64,000 nt of DNA from Kineococcus endophyticus (GCF_040796495.1 NZ_JBFNQN010000011.1:124001-188000), one strand, 5' to 3'. Shown: positions 8,440-18,254, numbered from the stretch's first letter. Translations and numbers: made by a program. Notes: generated by a model from the letters alone, not told the origin.

Positions 8440-10182
8440 TCAAACCCCCGTTCGTAACGCACTCGTCACACTAGGACCCGGTGCGCCACGCATCGTGCGC
8501 GTGCGGGGGCGCGTGAGCGTGCGGGTGAGCGTGCGGCGCAACCGGGGCAGCCCCTGGCAGCGTCCGGCGTGCTCCACCTCGACCCCGGCCGTCCCGTCCG
8601 GACCCAGCACGACGGTCATGACGCCGTTGTCGAACCACGGTCCGTGCTCGACCTCCCACGCGACGTCCGCCTCGCGGACACCGGCCAGGAGCGCCAGCCC
8701 GCGCACCAGCGCCCGGACGGGACCGCGGTCCAGGACGCGGTTGGCGATCTGCATGCCGCGTTCGAGGGGGTTGCGGAAGGGGGACATCACGAGCTGGTGG
8801 ACGACCGTGCGGTCCGGGTCCACGCCGGGGACGTCGACGCGTGCGGTGTAGCTGCAGTGCACGTCACCGGACAGCACGAGGACGCTGGCGGGGGGTTCCG
8901 GCGCGCGGCCGACCTGCCCGAGGAGGGCGACGAGGTCGACGAACGAGGGGTGGAAGGCCGCCCAGTGCTCCAGGTCGGCGGCCTGCCGCAACCGTTCGCC
9001 CCACCCCGCCGCCCGACGGCCGAACCGCCCGTCCGCGACGGCGGCGTCGAACGTCTCGGCGTGGTGGATGCCGTGCAGGAGGAACGCGGGCAGCGTCGTC
9101 GCCAGCAGCAGGTGGCGGGCACCGGGGGCCAGGGCCTCCTCGCGGATCCACTCCCACTCGGTCGCGTCGGTCATCCGCCGCTCGCCGGGCGTCAGACGGC
9201 GGGCGCACCGGGAGTCGACCGCGACGAGCCGCGTCGTGCCGAGCTCGCGGGTGAAGCTCCACCGCGCCGAGGACGGGTCGGCGTCGGCGGTGCGGGCGAA
9301 CTCGTCGAGGACCTCGTCCCGTTCGTCGTCGTCCTCGATCTCGCGCAGCACAGCCAGCAGGCGGTCCCGGGCCAGTTCGGCGGGGGAGAGGTTGCCGAGG
9401 TGCTGGTAGATCCAGTAGCTGCCGAAGGCGCCGGTGACCCGTTCGCGCCACCACGGCCGCTGCGAGACCTCCGCGCGCCACACGTCGGAGGTGTTCCAGT
9501 CGTCACGCAGGTCGTGGTCGTCCAGGAGCATGCACGTCGGCACGGTCGACAGCAGCCAGCGCACCGGGTCCGGCCCCCACGTCTCGTGGTAGAGCCAGGT
9601 GTACTCCTCGAAGTCCCCGATCTCGTCGCGGACCTCGGGGTCCTCGTCGGGGCGTCCGGCGTGCCGCTCCCGCAGCCGGTCGACGATGCCGGGGTTGGGG
9701 TCGTCGGCGTAGACCTGGTCCCCGACGAAGAGCAGGAGGTCCGGCGGCGGGGCCAGCGCGTCGTCGCGCAGCCGGTGCGCCATGGCCGACAGCGCGTCGA
9801 CGCCGACGAGCCGCGTGGACTCCTCACCGTCGTCGCCCGCGCGGCGGCAGGACCCGAAGGCGATGCGGACCTCGGCCCCCGGGGAGGCGGTCCGGATGCG
9901 GCTCTTCGGCCACGCCCAGCCCGCGCGCGGCGGCGGCCACACCGGGGCCTCGTCGAGCCGGACCCCGTAGGGCAGCGACGCCCCGGCCGGCAGGTCCTCG
10001 ACGACGACGAGCCCGAAGTGGTGGGCGTGCAGGGTCAGCGTGGGGCTCGAGGCGGTGCGCACGGTGCCGTCGGGCAGCCGCACGTCGACGTGGACGAGAC
10101 CGGGTTCGTCGACCTCGACCCACACCGTGGCGCTGGTGGCGTCGACGTGGCGCAGGACCGGACCGAGGAGGGCGACGGGCAC
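8440..10182 (-). CDS. PhoD-like alkaline phosphatase / metallophosphatase
   Basis: A 580-residue protein related to PhoD. An N-terminal domain (residues 1 to about 100) resembles the immunoglobulin-like PhoD N-domain (VDATSATVWVEVDEPG). The catalytic part has IAFGSCR, FVGDQVYADDPNP, LLDDHDLRDDWN and VLSGDVHCSYTAR, which supply metal ligands as in PhoD phosphodiesterases. No signal peptide or Tat motif is visible, unlike exported PhoD, so a cytoplasmic role is likely. The C-terminus ends in an Arg/Thr-rich tail (TLTRTLTRPRTRT). The GTG start at 10182 is six bases after CAGGAT, and this -10 overlaps the opposing -10 of the AAA ATPase gene. Confidence 0.88.
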   Translation of the reverse strand: MPVALLGPVLRHVDATSATVWVEVDEPGLVHVDVRLPDGTVRTASSPTLTLHAHHFGLVVVEDLPAGASLPYGVRLDEAPVWPPPRAGWAWPKSRIRTASPGAEVRIAFGSCRRAGDDGEESTRLVGVDALSAMAHRLRDDALAPPPDLLLFVGDQVYADDPNPGIVDRLRERHAGRPDEDPEVRDEIGDFEEYTWLYHETWGPDPVRWLLSTVPTCMLLDDHDLRDDWNTSDVWRAEVSQRPWWRERVTGAFGSYWIYQHLGNLSPAELARDRLLAVLREIEDDDERDEVLDEFARTADADPSSARWSFTRELGTTRLVAVDSRCARRLTPGERRMTDATEWEWIREEALAPGARHLLLATTLPAFLLHGIHHAETFDAAVADGRFGRRAAGWGERLRQAADLEHWAAFHPSFVDLVALLGQVGRAPEPPASVLVLSGDVHCSYTARVDVPGVDPDRTVVHQLVMSPFRNPLERGMQIANRVLDRGPVRALVRGLALLAGVREADVAWEVEHGPWFDNGVMTVVLGPDGTAGVEVEHAGRCQGLPRLRRTLTRTLTRPRTRTMRGAPGPSVTSALRTGV

Positions 10183-10187
10183 CGGGC

Positions 10188-10194
10188 CATCCTG
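10188..10194. promoter_or_regulatory. Symmetric bidirectional promoter core shared by two divergent leaderless genes
   Basis: The seven bases CATCCTG read as CATCCT on the plus strand (10188-10193) and as CAGGAT on the minus strand (10194-10189). Each hexamer is followed by exactly six bases and then GTG: at 10200 for the ATPase and at 10182 for the phosphatase. The two start codons are only 17 bases apart, so the -10 elements must overlap almost entirely. Confidence 0.6.
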
Positions 10195-10199
10195 GACCC

Positions 10200-10952
10200 G
10201 TGACCCCCGCTGCCGCTGCCCGCCGCGCGGACCGGTTGCTGCGCGGCCTGCGGCCCGCTCCGGGTGCGGTCGTGGACGCCGCGCGGTGGCCGGACGCGGT
10301 CCCGGCGGTGGCGCAGCTGCTGACCCGCGGTCTGGAGGTCCCGGCGGGGGTCACGTTCCTCGTCGGGGAGAACGGGGCCGGGAAGTCGACGCTCGTGGAG
10401 GGGATCGGCCACGCGCTCGGGGTCCACTTTGAGGGCGGGCTGCGCCGCCACGCGCCGGGGCGGGACGAGGACCCGGTGGACGGCTCGGGGCTGGGGGAGC
10501 GGCTGCAGGTGGTGCGCGGGACGTCCCGGTTCCGCGAGGTGTTCTTCCTGCGGGCCGAGACGATGCACCGCTTCTACTCCTGGTTGCGCGACGTGGGGTC
10601 CGAGGCGCACTCCGGGCTGCACGACCTCAGCCACGGCGAGTCGTTCCTCGGCGTGCTCGAGGCGGCGTGGATGCGCCAGGTCGGCCTGCTGCTGCTCGAC
10701 GAACCGGAGTCGGCGCTGTCCTTCGAGAACCAGCTCGTCCTGGGTGCCTCGTTCGCGCGCATGGCGGCCGAGGGCCGGCAGGTGCTGTGCGCCACGCACT
10801 CCCCGCTGCTGACGGCGCTGCCCGGGGCGCGGATCCTGCAGGTCGACGAGCGGGGGCTGACGCCCGTCGACTGGGAGGACCTGCCGGTCGTCAGGAACTG
10901 GCGGTTCTTCCTGGACGCTCCGGAGCGGTACTGGCGGCGGGTCCTGGGCTGA
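10200..10952 (+). CDS. AAA family ATPase (ABC/SMC-like nucleotide-binding fold)
   Basis: A soluble 250-residue ATPase. Walker A is VGENGAGKST near residues 55-64, a short signature-like HDLSHGESFL lies near 145, Walker B is LLLLDEPES, and a switch His lies in LCATHSPLL. The DEPESALS...HSPLL arrangement is that of the small stand-alone AAA_21/AAA_15 proteins, whose functions are diverse and largely unknown, some acting in defence or DNA metabolism. There is no membrane segment. It is divergent from the PhoD-like gene with a shared promoter core, and its 3' end overlaps the convergent uridine kinase-like gene by 62 bases. No specific role can be assigned. Confidence 0.85.
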   Translation: MTPAAAARRADRLLRGLRPAPGAVVDAARWPDAVPAVAQLLTRGLEVPAGVTFLVGENGAGKSTLVEGIGHALGVHFEGGLRRHAPGRDEDPVDGSGLGERLQVVRGTSRFREVFFLRAETMHRFYSWLRDVGSEAHSGLHDLSHGESFLGVLEAAWMRQVGLLLLDEPESALSFENQLVLGASFARMAAEGRQVLCATHSPLLTALPGARILQVDERGLTPVDWEDLPVVRNWRFFLDAPERYWRRVLG

Positions 10953-11598
10953 CCTCGAAGGTCCCGGGGGCCTGAGCGCCGCGGGAGCCGGCGACGACGA
11001 GCGTGGCGCGGTCCCACGGCCGTTCCGCCGCCTGGAACGGCACCTCCTCGCGGTCCCACTCGTCCCAGAACGCCTCCGTCTGCGCCGCGTCGCCGTTCAC
11101 CCCGGAGGCGACGTCCCGCGCCAGTCCCCGCACGCGCGCCACGTCGACGTCGGACTGGACCCACACGACGGCGTCGAGCAGCGCGCTCACCGCGCGGCGG
11201 CCGGCGCCGACCCCCTCGACGAGCAGCAGGCGGGTCCCGGCGGCCACCTCGACGGCCCCCTCGCGGCCGCGGGGCCGCCAGGCGGGCGGGACGAAGTGCA
11301 CGGCGCCGTCGGCGCGGAAGGGACGCAGGACGCCGTCGGCGAGCAGGTCGGCCCAGTCGAAGAACGCGTGGAACCAGGCGATGTCGTCGGTGTGGACGAC
11401 GGCGCAGGGCACGCCCCGCCGCGTCGCCTCGGTGTGCAGGGCCGCGGTCAGCGTCGTCTTGCCGGCCGCGCTGCGGCCGTCGACCGCGACGACCGTCCGG
11501 CCCGCCGGGTCGAGCCCGGCCAGCAGGACGTCGAGGACCTCGCCGGCCGTGGCGCGACGCCACGGCCCGGCGGGCGGTTCCCCGTCGTGCAACCTCAC
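10891..11598 (-). CDS. Uridine kinase-like P-loop protein
   Basis: A 235-residue P-loop kinase of the uridine kinase/phosphoribulokinase type. Walker A is VDGRSAAGKTTL near residue 40, a substrate-side loop is VVHTDDIAWFHAFFDW, and a Walker B-like strand is LLLVEGVGAGR. The DDIAWFH motif is typical of actinobacterial proteins annotated as uridine kinase, but true nucleoside specificity is not shown. The last 20 residues (Ala/Pro/Arg-rich) lie inside the 62-base overlap with the convergent ATPase gene and may be a read-through tail. The start is GTG at 11598. Confidence 0.82.
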   Translation of the reverse strand: MRLHDGEPPAGPWRRATAGEVLDVLLAGLDPAGRTVVAVDGRSAAGKTTLTAALHTEATRRGVPCAVVHTDDIAWFHAFFDWADLLADGVLRPFRADGAVHFVPPAWRPRGREGAVEVAAGTRLLLVEGVGAGRRAVSALLDAVVWVQSDVDVARVRGLARDVASGVNGDAAQTEAFWDEWDREEVPFQAAERPWDRATLVVAGSRGAQAPGTFEVSPGPAASTAPERPGRTASS

Positions 11599-11617
11599 CG
11601 GGGGACGACCGGGCGGG

Positions 11618-12220
11618 TCACGGCTGCGGGACGCCCAGCCAGTCGTACCAACCGCTGTGCAGCACGAGCCACGCCAGCAGCCCGTACCCGGCCTGGCCGG
11701 GGTGCGTGCCGTCGGAGGCGGCGAGGTCGGCGTACCAGTCCTCGTGCTCCAGCAGCGGGGAGAACGTGTCGACGTAGGCGATCCGGCGGCGCGCGCAGAC
11801 GTCGGCGAACGCGTCGGCGAGGTCGCCGATCCGGTCGTTGCGCTCGGCGTCGGAGACGGGCGTGGGGCCCACGACGAGGGTCGGCAGCCCGCGGGCCTCG
11901 CACTCGTCGAGGACGTTGGCGAGGTTGAGGCGGCTGCGCGCCAGCGTCGTCCCCGCGTCGAGGTCGGCGTGGCCGAGACCCACGACGAGGCGGTGCTCGT
12001 CGCCGCCGACGAACCGGCGGGAGGTCTCCTCGCGCCAGCGGTTGTTCAGCTCGGTCGTCGTCTCCCCGGGCACGCCGAGCGGGAAGAACGTCACGTCGCG
12101 GTCCTCGCGCGGGGTGCGGGCCGAGACGCGACCCACCCAGCCCAGCGCTCGGGGGTCGCCGACCCCGGTGACGAACTCGTCGCCCACGAGGCACACCCGC
12201 ACGTCGTAGCGGCCGTTCAC
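11618..12220 (-). CDS. SGNH/GDSL-type hydrolase
   Basis: A 200-residue GDSL-like esterase fold. The usual GDSL block appears as VGDEFVTGVGD, so the position of the nucleophilic Ser is occupied by Glu, which is unusual. Block II (LGVPGETT), a GLGHAD segment where GxND normally sits, and block V (SDGTHPGQAGY) with its Asp-His pair are present. The protein has no signal peptide. The replacement in block I leaves its activity uncertain: it may use another residue or be non-catalytic. The GTG at 12220 is chosen because GAGGA lies six bases upstream. It lies downstream of kgd, separated by a terminator-like hairpin. Confidence 0.82.
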   Translation of the reverse strand: MNGRYDVRVCLVGDEFVTGVGDPRALGWVGRVSARTPREDRDVTFFPLGVPGETTTELNNRWREETSRRFVGGDEHRLVVGLGHADLDAGTTLARSRLNLANVLDECEARGLPTLVVGPTPVSDAERNDRIGDLADAFADVCARRRIAYVDTFSPLLEHEDWYADLAASDGTHPGQAGYGLLAWLVLHSGWYDWLGVPQP

Positions 12221-12312
12221 TGCTGGTCCTCGCTCACGCGGGTCGTGCTCCTCGTCGTCCGTGGGGCCCGGTGGTCTCCGGGTCCGGGGCGAGGATAGTC
12301 GGTCGGACGCAA

Positions 12313-12344
12313 GGACCCCGCCACCCTCTCGGGTGACGGGGTCC
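12313..12344 (-). terminator. Stem-loop downstream of kgd
   Basis: Stem GGACCCCG paired with CGGGGTCC, one C·A mismatch, then CACCC paired with GGGTG around a TCTC loop. It begins 19 bases past the kgd stop. It has no real T-run, as is common for GC-rich actinobacterial terminators. Confidence 0.7.
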
Positions 12345-12362
12345 CTGGTCGACGGCGGGTGG

Positions 12363-15300
12363 TCAGCGGCGGAAGGCGTCCTCGACGATCGCGCGCTGCT
12401 CGGCCTGGTGGCGCTTGGCCGACCCGGCCGCGGGGGAGGCCGAGGCCGGCCGCGACACGAGGCGCAGCTTGGCGGCCAGCGACGGGAACAGGCCCATCGC
12501 GACGTGCCACCAGCCGCCCTGGTTCGCCGGCTCCTCCTGCACCCACACCGGTTCGGCGTTCGGGAACTGGGACAGGACCGCGAGCACCTGCTGCACCGGC
12601 AGCGGGGCCAGCTGCTCCAGGCGCACGATCGCGGTGGAGGTGTCACCGCGCGCGGTGCGCTCGGCGACGAGGTCCCAGTAGACCTTCCCCGAGCACAGCA
12701 GCACCCGGTCGACGGTGGCGGGGTCCAGCCCGCCCTGGTCGCCGATGACCTCCTGGAACGTGCCCGTCGTGAAGTCCTCGACGGCCGACGTCGCGGCCTT
12801 CAGGCGCAGCATCGACTTCGGGGTGAAGACGATGAGCGGACGGCGAGGCCGCGCGTACGCCTGCCGGCGCAGCAGGTGGAAGTAGCTGGCGGGCGTGGAC
12901 GGGACCGCGACGGTCATGTTGTCCTCGGCGCACAGCTGCAGGAACCGCTCGATGCGGCCCGAGGAGTGGTCCGGGCCCTGGCCCTCGTAGCCGTGCGGCA
13001 GGAGCAGGACGACGGAGGACCGCTGGCCCCACTTCTGCTCACCGGCGGCGATGAACTCGTCGATGACGGTCTGCGCGCCGTTGAAGAAGTCGCCGAACTG
13101 CGCCTCCCACAGCACGAGGGCGTCGGGGCGCTCGACGGAGTACCCGTACTCGAAGCCCATCGCGGCGTACTCCGAGAGCAGGGAGTCGTAGATCCAGAAC
13201 TTGCCCTGCTCGGCGCCCTCGCGGCCCAGGTACAGCAGCGGGGTCCACTCCGCGCCGGTCACGCGGTCGGTGAGGACCGCGTGCCGGGAGACGAACGTCC
13301 CGCGGCGGGAGTCCTGGCCCGAGAGCCGGATCGGCGTGCCCTCCATGAGCAGCGAGCCGAAGGCGAGCAGTTCGCCCCAGCCCCAGTCGATCCCGCCCTC
13401 GGTCGACATCTGCGCGCGCTTGTCGAGGAGCTGGCGCAGCTTGGGGTGCACGGTGAAACCCTCCGGCGGGTTCGCCTGCACCTGGCCGATGTGCTTGAGC
13501 ACGGCCGCGTCGACGGCCGTCTCGCGCGCCTGCGCGGGCGCCTGCTCGTCGGCCTCCTGCGCGGACGGCTTCTCCAGGCCACCGCGGCTGTCGCCGTCGC
13601 CGGAACCGCCGTTCTTGGTGCCCTTGGTCTCGGCGAACGCGCGCTCGAGCTGGGCCGAGTAGTCGCGCAGCGCCTCCTCGGCCTCCTCCACGGAGATGTC
13701 CCCGCGGCCGATGAGGCCCTCGGTGTAGCTCTTGCGCACCGAGCGCTTCTTCTCGATGAGGTTGTACATGAGCGGCTGGGTCATCGAAGGGTCGTCGCCC
13801 TCGTTGTGGCCGCGGCGGCGGTAGCAGACCATGTCGATGACGACGTCCTTGTCGAACTCCTGGCGGAACTCGAACGCCAGCTGCGCCACGCGGACGCACG
13901 CCTCGGGGTCGTCGCCGTTCACGTGGAAGATCGGCGCCTGGATCATCCGGCCGACGTCGGTGCAGTACACCGACGAGCGCGAGGACGCCGGGGCCGTGGT
14001 GAACCCGACCTGGTTGTTGATGACGACGTGCACCGTGCCGCCCGTGCGGTACCCGCGCAGCTGCGACAGGTTCAGCGTCTCGGCCACGACGCCCTGACCG
14101 GCGAAGGCCGCGTCCCCGTGGATGAGGACGGGCAGCACCGGGAACGAGGCGCCCGCGAGGTTGATGCGGTCCTGCTTGGCCCGCGCCACGCCCTCGAGCA
14201 CCGGGTCGACGGCCTCGAGGTGGGAGGGGTTCGCGGCGACGTAGACCTTCGTCTGCTCGCCGTCCTCGCCGGTGAACGTGCCCTCGGTGCCCAGGTGGTA
14301 CTTCACGTCGCCGGACCCCTGCACCGTGCGCGGGTCCTGCATGCCCTCGAACTCGCGGAACACCTGCGAGTAGCTCTTGCCGGCCACGTTCGTCAGCACG
14401 TTGAGGCGGCCGCGGTGGGCCATGCCGAGGCAGACCTCGTCCATCCCGTTCGTCGCCGCGCGCGAGAGCAGCGCGTCGAGGAGGGCGATGACGGACTCCC
14501 CGCCCTCGAGGGAGAAGCGCTTCTGCCCCACGTACTTCGTCTGCAGGAACGTCTCGAACGCCTCGGCCGCGTTGAGGCGGCGCAGGATGCGCAGCTGCTC
14601 GGCCGCGGTCGGCTTGGCGTAGGGACGTTCCACCCGGTCCTGGATCCACTTGCGCTGGTCCGGTTCCTGGATGTGCATGTACTCGATGCCGACGGTGCGG
14701 CAGTAGGAGTCGCGCAGCACCCCGAGCACGTCGCGCAGCTTCATGTGCGCCTTGCCGCCGAAACCCCCGGTGGGGAACTCGCGGTCGAGGTCCCACAGCG
14801 TCAGGCCGTGCGTCTCGATCTCGAGGTCGGGGTGCATCCGCTGCTTGTACTCCAGCGGGTCGGTGTCGGCCATGAGGTGGCCGCGCACCCGGAACGCGTG
14901 GATCAGCTCGACCAGCCGCGCGGTCTTGTTGATCTGGTCGTCGTGGCTGATGGAGATGTCCGGCGTCCAGCGGATGGGCTGGTACGGGATGTGCAGCGCC
15001 TGGAAGACGCGGTCGTAGAACCCGTCCTCACCGAGCAGCTTGGTGTGCACGATCCGCAGGAACTCCCCGGACCCGGCGCCCTGGATGATGCGGTGGTCGT
15101 ACGTCGAGGTCAGGGTGATGACCTTGCTGACGGCCAGCCGGGTCAGCGTCTCCTCGCTGGCGCCCTGGTACTCGGCCGGGTACTCCATCGCGCCGACGCC
15201 GATGATGGCGCCCTGGCCCTTGACCAGGCGGGGGACCGAGTGGACCGTCCCGATGGTGCCGGGGTTCGTCAGCGAGATCGACGTGCCGGCGAAGTCCTGC

Positions 15301-16205
15301 GTCGTCAGCTTGCCCCCGCGGGCCCGTCGCACGACGTCCTCGTAGGCGGCCCAGAACTCCGCGAAGTCCTTGCTCTCGCAGTTCTTCACCGCGGGCACCA
15401 TGAGCTGGCGCGAACCGTCGGACTTGGGCAGGTCGATCGCGATGCCGAGGTTGACGTGCGCGGGCTGCAGGACGGCCGGCTTGCCCTTGGCGTCCGTCGT
15501 GTACGCAGCGTTCATCGACGGCATGGCCGACAGGGCCTCGACGACCGCGAAGCCGATGAGGTGCGTGAAGGACACCTTGCCGCCGCGGGCGCGCTTGAGG
15601 TGGTTGTTGATGACGATGCGGTTGTCGACCAGCAGCTTGGCCGGCACGGCCCGCACGCTCGTCGCCGTGGGGACCTCGAGGGACTCCTCCATGTTCGTCA
15701 CGACCCGGGCGGCGGGGCCGCGCAGCGGGGAGACGGTGTCCTCGGCCGGGGCCGCCGGCGCGTCCGCGGGCTTCTCGGGGGCCTTCGCGGCGGGCTTCTC
15801 GACCGGCTTGGCCGGGGCCTTCGCGGGGGCCTTCTCCGAAGCCTTCTCGGGGGCCTTCTCGGGAGCCTTCGCCGCCGGCTCCGCGGGCGCCTCCGCCGGG
15901 GCGGGGGTGGGGGCGGGCGTGGGAGCGGGCGGCGGAGGGGTGGTCGAGGTGGTGGACCCCGTCGTCCCCTTGTCGAGCGTGCCCTGGGCCGAGCCGTTGG
16001 TGCCGTTCGTCCCGTTCGCGCCCGAGGACCTCGTCGACCCGGCCGGGTTCTCCGCCGGGGAGTAGTCCTCGAAGAAGTCCCACCACGCCTTGTCGACGGA
16101 GTTCTTGTCGGCCTTGTACTGCTCGAACAGCTCGTCCACGAGCCACTCGTTGGGACCGAAGGTGGCTGCGATCTTGTCCTCGTGGTGCGAGGGCTGTGAT
16201 GGCAC
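12363..16205 (-). CDS. kgd: Multifunctional 2-oxoglutarate metabolism enzyme (Kgd; 2-oxoglutarate dehydrogenase E1 with fused E2-like domain)
   Basis: A 1280-residue fusion enzyme of the TCA cycle. The N-terminal E1 helix is [19 protein letters not shown] Pro/Ala/Lys-rich linker with EKAPEKA repeats follows, then an E2-type acyltransferase domain ([17 protein letters not shown], and TYDHRIIQG with the catalytic His). The E1 part has [26 protein letters not shown] and [13 protein letters not shown] for thiamine diphosphate binding and catalysis. The layout matches mycobacterial Kgd, which also binds the E2/E3 complex and is regulated by GarA; no garA is in this window. A hydrophilic insert ([13 protein letters not shown] region) is unusual. 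GTG 16205 is chosen because a TAGGGT element covers the alternative start at 16271. Confidence 0.97.
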   Translation of the reverse strand: MPSQPSHHEDKIAATFGPNEWLVDELFEQYKADKNSVDKAWWDFFEDYSPAENPAGSTRSSGANGTNGTNGSAQGTLDKGTTGSTTSTTPPPPAPTPAPTPAPAEAPAEPAAKAPEKAPEKASEKAPAKAPAKPVEKPAAKAPEKPADAPAAPAEDTVSPLRGPAARVVTNMEESLEVPTATSVRAVPAKLLVDNRIVINNHLKRARGGKVSFTHLIGFAVVEALSAMPSMNAAYTTDAKGKPAVLQPAHVNLGIAIDLPKSDGSRQLMVPAVKNCESKDFAEFWAAYEDVVRRARGGKLTTQDFAGTSISLTNPGTIGTVHSVPRLVKGQGAIIGVGAMEYPAEYQGASEETLTRLAVSKVITLTSTYDHRIIQGAGSGEFLRIVHTKLLGEDGFYDRVFQALHIPYQPIRWTPDISISHDDQINKTARLVELIHAFRVRGHLMADTDPLEYKQRMHPDLEIETHGLTLWDLDREFPTGGFGGKAHMKLRDVLGVLRDSYCRTVGIEYMHIQEPDQRKWIQDRVERPYAKPTAAEQLRILRRLNAAEAFETFLQTKYVGQKRFSLEGGESVIALLDALLSRAATNGMDEVCLGMAHRGRLNVLTNVAGKSYSQVFREFEGMQDPRTVQGSGDVKYHLGTEGTFTGEDGEQTKVYVAANPSHLEAVDPVLEGVARAKQDRINLAGASFPVLPVLIHGDAAFAGQGVVAETLNLSQLRGYRTGGTVHVVINNQVGFTTAPASSRSSVYCTDVGRMIQAPIFHVNGDDPEACVRVAQLAFEFRQEFDKDVVIDMVCYRRRGHNEGDDPSMTQPLMYNLIEKKRSVRKSYTEGLIGRGDISVEEAEEALRDYSAQLERAFAETKGTKNGGSGDGDSRGGLEKPSAQEADEQAPAQARETAVDAAVLKHIGQVQANPPEGFTVHPKLRQLLDKRAQMSTEGGIDWGWGELLAFGSLLMEGTPIRLSGQDSRRGTFVSRHAVLTDRVTGAEWTPLLYLGREGAEQGKFWIYDSLLSEYAAMGFEYGYSVERPDALVLWEAQFGDFFNGAQTVIDEFIAAGEQKWGQRSSVVLLLPHGYEGQGPDHSSGRIERFLQLCAEDNMTVAVPSTPASYFHLLRRQAYARPRRPLIVFTPKSMLRLKAATSAVEDFTTGTFQEVIGDQGGLDPATVDRVLLCSGKVYWDLVAERTARGDTSTAIVRLEQLAPLPVQQVLAVLSQFPNAEPVWVQEEPANQGGWWHVAMGLFPSLAAKLRLVSRPASASPAAGSAKRHQAEQRAIVEDAFRR

Positions 16206-16269
16206 GGCGGTGTCGCCTTCTTCCTGGATGACCGAACGGGTGTTCGTGATCGACTGCGGGCGCTCGTCC

Positions 16270-16275
16270 ACCCTA
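16270..16275 (-). promoter_or_regulatory. Probable -10 element for kgd
   Basis: TAGGGT on the minus strand, about 64 bases before the chosen GTG start. It overlaps the more distal GTG at 16271, so a transcript starting some seven bases later could not encode that start. Confidence 0.45.
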
Positions 16276-16305
16276 TCCCGGTGTGGTATGCGGCTGCCCG
16301 CCGCC

Positions 16306-17484
16306 CTAGGGGCGGGCCGCCGCCGACCCTGCGGTCTTCGTCACACCAGGTGCGTCGTCCGTGACTCTGGGGAGGTGGACGTCGATGCGGCACCCGCCCT
16401 CAGGCGGGGTCGGCGCGACACGGATGGTGCCCCCGTGCAGCTGCACCGCCCACCGCGCGATGGCCAGACCCAGACCGGTGCCCCCGTCGGTGCGCGCGCT
16501 CCCGCGCTGGAAGCGCTCGAAGACGCGTTCGCGGTCGGCGTCGGCGATGCCCGGGCCCTGGTCCTGCACGGTGATGCGGACGACCTGACCCACCGCCACG
16601 GCCGAGACGAAGACCTTCCCGCCCGGCGGGGAGTGCCGGGAGGCGTTGTCCAGCAGGTTCGCCACCACCTGGTGCAGGCGCGCGGAGTCGACGAGCACGT
16701 CGAGGTCCGGCGGGTCGACGTCGAGCACGAACTCCACGTCGCGGCCCGTCATCTTCATCGCGCGGGTCGCCTGCGCCAGGAACGGCTCCAGCGCCAGGTA
16801 CTCGCGGTCCAGCTCGACGGCCCCGGCGTCCAGCCGGGACAGGTCCAGCAGCTGCTCGACGAGCCGGCCCAGCCGCTCCGTCTGCGCCAGCGCGGTGTTG
16901 AGCGTCTCCTGGTCCGGCTCGGTCACCCCGTCGACGAGGTTCTCCATGACGGCGTGCAGCGCCGAGACGGGCGTGCGCAGCTCGTGGCTGACGTTCGCGA
17001 CGAGCTCGCGGCGCTCGCGGTCGACGGCCTCGAGGTCCTCGGCCATGCGGTTGAAGGCGTCGGCCAGCTCGCCGACCTCGTCGTTGGACGTCGAGCGCAC
17101 CCGCCGGGAGTAGTCACCGGTCGCCATCGCCCGCGCCGCGGCCGTCATCTCGCGCAGCGGCGACGTCATGCCGCGGGCCAGGAGCTGGGTGAAGACGAGC
17201 GTCACGACGATCGAGGCGGGCAGCGTGTAGCGGGGACCGATGTGGATCTCGGCCAGCCGCAGGCCCGCCCACACCAGCAGCGAGGCGAGCGTCACCGACG
17301 CCGCGACGAGCAGGCCGAGCTTGGTCTTGATCGAGTGGACCGGGTCCAGCGGCCGGACGTCCGGCCAGGGCCGGCGGGTCGCGGTCTTCGCCGCGCGGAC
17401 CCGGGCGTCGTGGGCGGCCCCGCTGATGGGGATCGGGCCGGTCAGGCCCGTGCCCGCGGGGTCGGGGGAGGCGCCGCTCGTCAC
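16306..17484 (-). CDS. Sensor histidine kinase
   Basis: A 392-residue membrane kinase. It has two membrane segments ([20 protein letters not shown] near residue 60, and the [17 protein letters not shown] stretch) with only a short loop between them, so little extracellular sensor is present. A HAMP domain ([21 protein letters not shown]), an HisKA domain with phospho-acceptor [16 protein letters not shown], and an HATPase_c domain ([50 protein letters not shown]) follow. It starts with GTG in a GTGA overlap with the response regulator gene, so the pair forms one two-component system. The minimal loop suggests it senses a membrane-associated signal (inference). Confidence 0.95.
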   Translation of the reverse strand: MTSGASPDPAGTGLTGPIPISGAAHDARVRAAKTATRRPWPDVRPLDPVHSIKTKLGLLVAASVTLASLLVWAGLRLAEIHIGPRYTLPASIVVTLVFTQLLARGMTSPLREMTAAARAMATGDYSRRVRSTSNDEVGELADAFNRMAEDLEAVDRERRELVANVSHELRTPVSALHAVMENLVDGVTEPDQETLNTALAQTERLGRLVEQLLDLSRLDAGAVELDREYLALEPFLAQATRAMKMTGRDVEFVLDVDPPDLDVLVDSARLHQVVANLLDNASRHSPPGGKVFVSAVAVGQVVRITVQDQGPGIADADRERVFERFQRGSARTDGGTGLGLAIARWAVQLHGGTIRVAPTPPEGGCRIDVHLPRVTDDAPGVTKTAGSAAARP

Positions 17485-18254
17485 AGGGCCTCCTGGCCGC
17501 CGGAGGGCTCGAAGGCGTAGCCGACGCCGTGCACGGTGCGCACGAGGTCGGCACCGAGCTTGCGGCGCAACGCCTTCACGTGGCTGTCGACGGTCCGGGT
17601 GCCGGAGGCGTCCACCCAGTCCCACACCTCCTCGAGCAGCTTCTCGCGGGTCAGGACCGTGCGCGGGGACTCGGCCAGGCACACGAGCAGGTCGAACTCC
17701 GTCGGCGTCAGGTGCACCTCGTTCCCGGCCCGGCGGACCCGGCGCTGGGCGCGGTCGATCTCCAGCTCGCCGTCGGAGACCGCGAAGCGCATGGCCTCCG
17801 TCGCCGGCTCCGGCGCCCCCACGAGGGCCCGGGCGCGCTCCACGCGCCGCACGAGGCCGTTGACGCGGGCGACCAGCTCGCGCATCGAGAAGGGTTTGGT
17901 CATGTAGTCGTCGGCGCCCACGCCGAGGCCCACGAGCTTGTCGGTCTCGTCGTCGCGCGCGGTGAGCATGAGGACCGGCACCGGCCGCGACGCCTGCACC
18001 CGGCGGCAGACCTCGAGGCCGTCGAACCCCGGGAGCATGACGTCGAGCACCACGACGTCGGGGGAGACCCGCTCGCACAGCTCCACTCCCGACGGGCCGT
18101 CCCCGGCCGTCTCCACGGTGTAGCCCTCTGCGCGCAGCCGGCGGGCGACGGCGTCGGCGATGGTGGGTTCGTCCTCGACGACGACGGCCGTGCGCGGCGG
18201 CTGACCGTTCTGGTGCCCGCCACCCTGGGGCGCCGACGTGGTTCCGATGCTCAT
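17481..18254 (-). CDS. OmpR-family response regulator
   Basis: A 257-residue regulator. The receiver domain has the acidic pair in VVVEDEPTIAD, the phospho-Asp in VVVLDVMLPGFDG, Thr in LMLTARDDE and Lys in DYMTKPFSMRELVARV. The C-terminal winged helix has VHLTPTEFDLLVCLAESPRTVLTREKLLEEVW and SHVKALRRKLG with RTVHGVGYAFE. It partners the histidine kinase encoded by the overlapping next gene. ATG 18254 is chosen because TACGCT ends eight bases upstream, fitting a leaderless transcript. The regulon is unknown. It is divergent from the chemoreceptor gene at 18446. Confidence 0.95.
   Translation of the reverse strand: MSIGTTSAPQGGGHQNGQPPRTAVVVEDEPTIADAVARRLRAEGYTVETAGDGPSGVELCERVSPDVVVLDVMLPGFDGLEVCRRVQASRPVPVLMLTARDDETDKLVGLGVGADDYMTKPFSMRELVARVNGLVRRVERARALVGAPEPATEAMRFAVSDGELEIDRAQRRVRRAGNEVHLTPTEFDLLVCLAESPRTVLTREKLLEEVWDWVDASGTRTVDSHVKALRRKLGADLVRTVHGVGYAFEPSGGQEAL

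Noticed and set aside
12261-16199. A 1312-codon open frame on the plus strand across kgd
   Set aside because: It is the antisense shadow of kgd. GC-rich genes keep the opposite strand open, and the product is Val/Arg/Gly-rich with no domain, while the minus strand encodes a complete Kgd.
16206-16271. 22-codon N-terminal extension of Kgd from GTG 16271
   Set aside because: The TAGGGT element at 16270-16275 overlaps that GTG, so the transcript probably begins after it. The extension also has no resemblance to Kgd N-termini.
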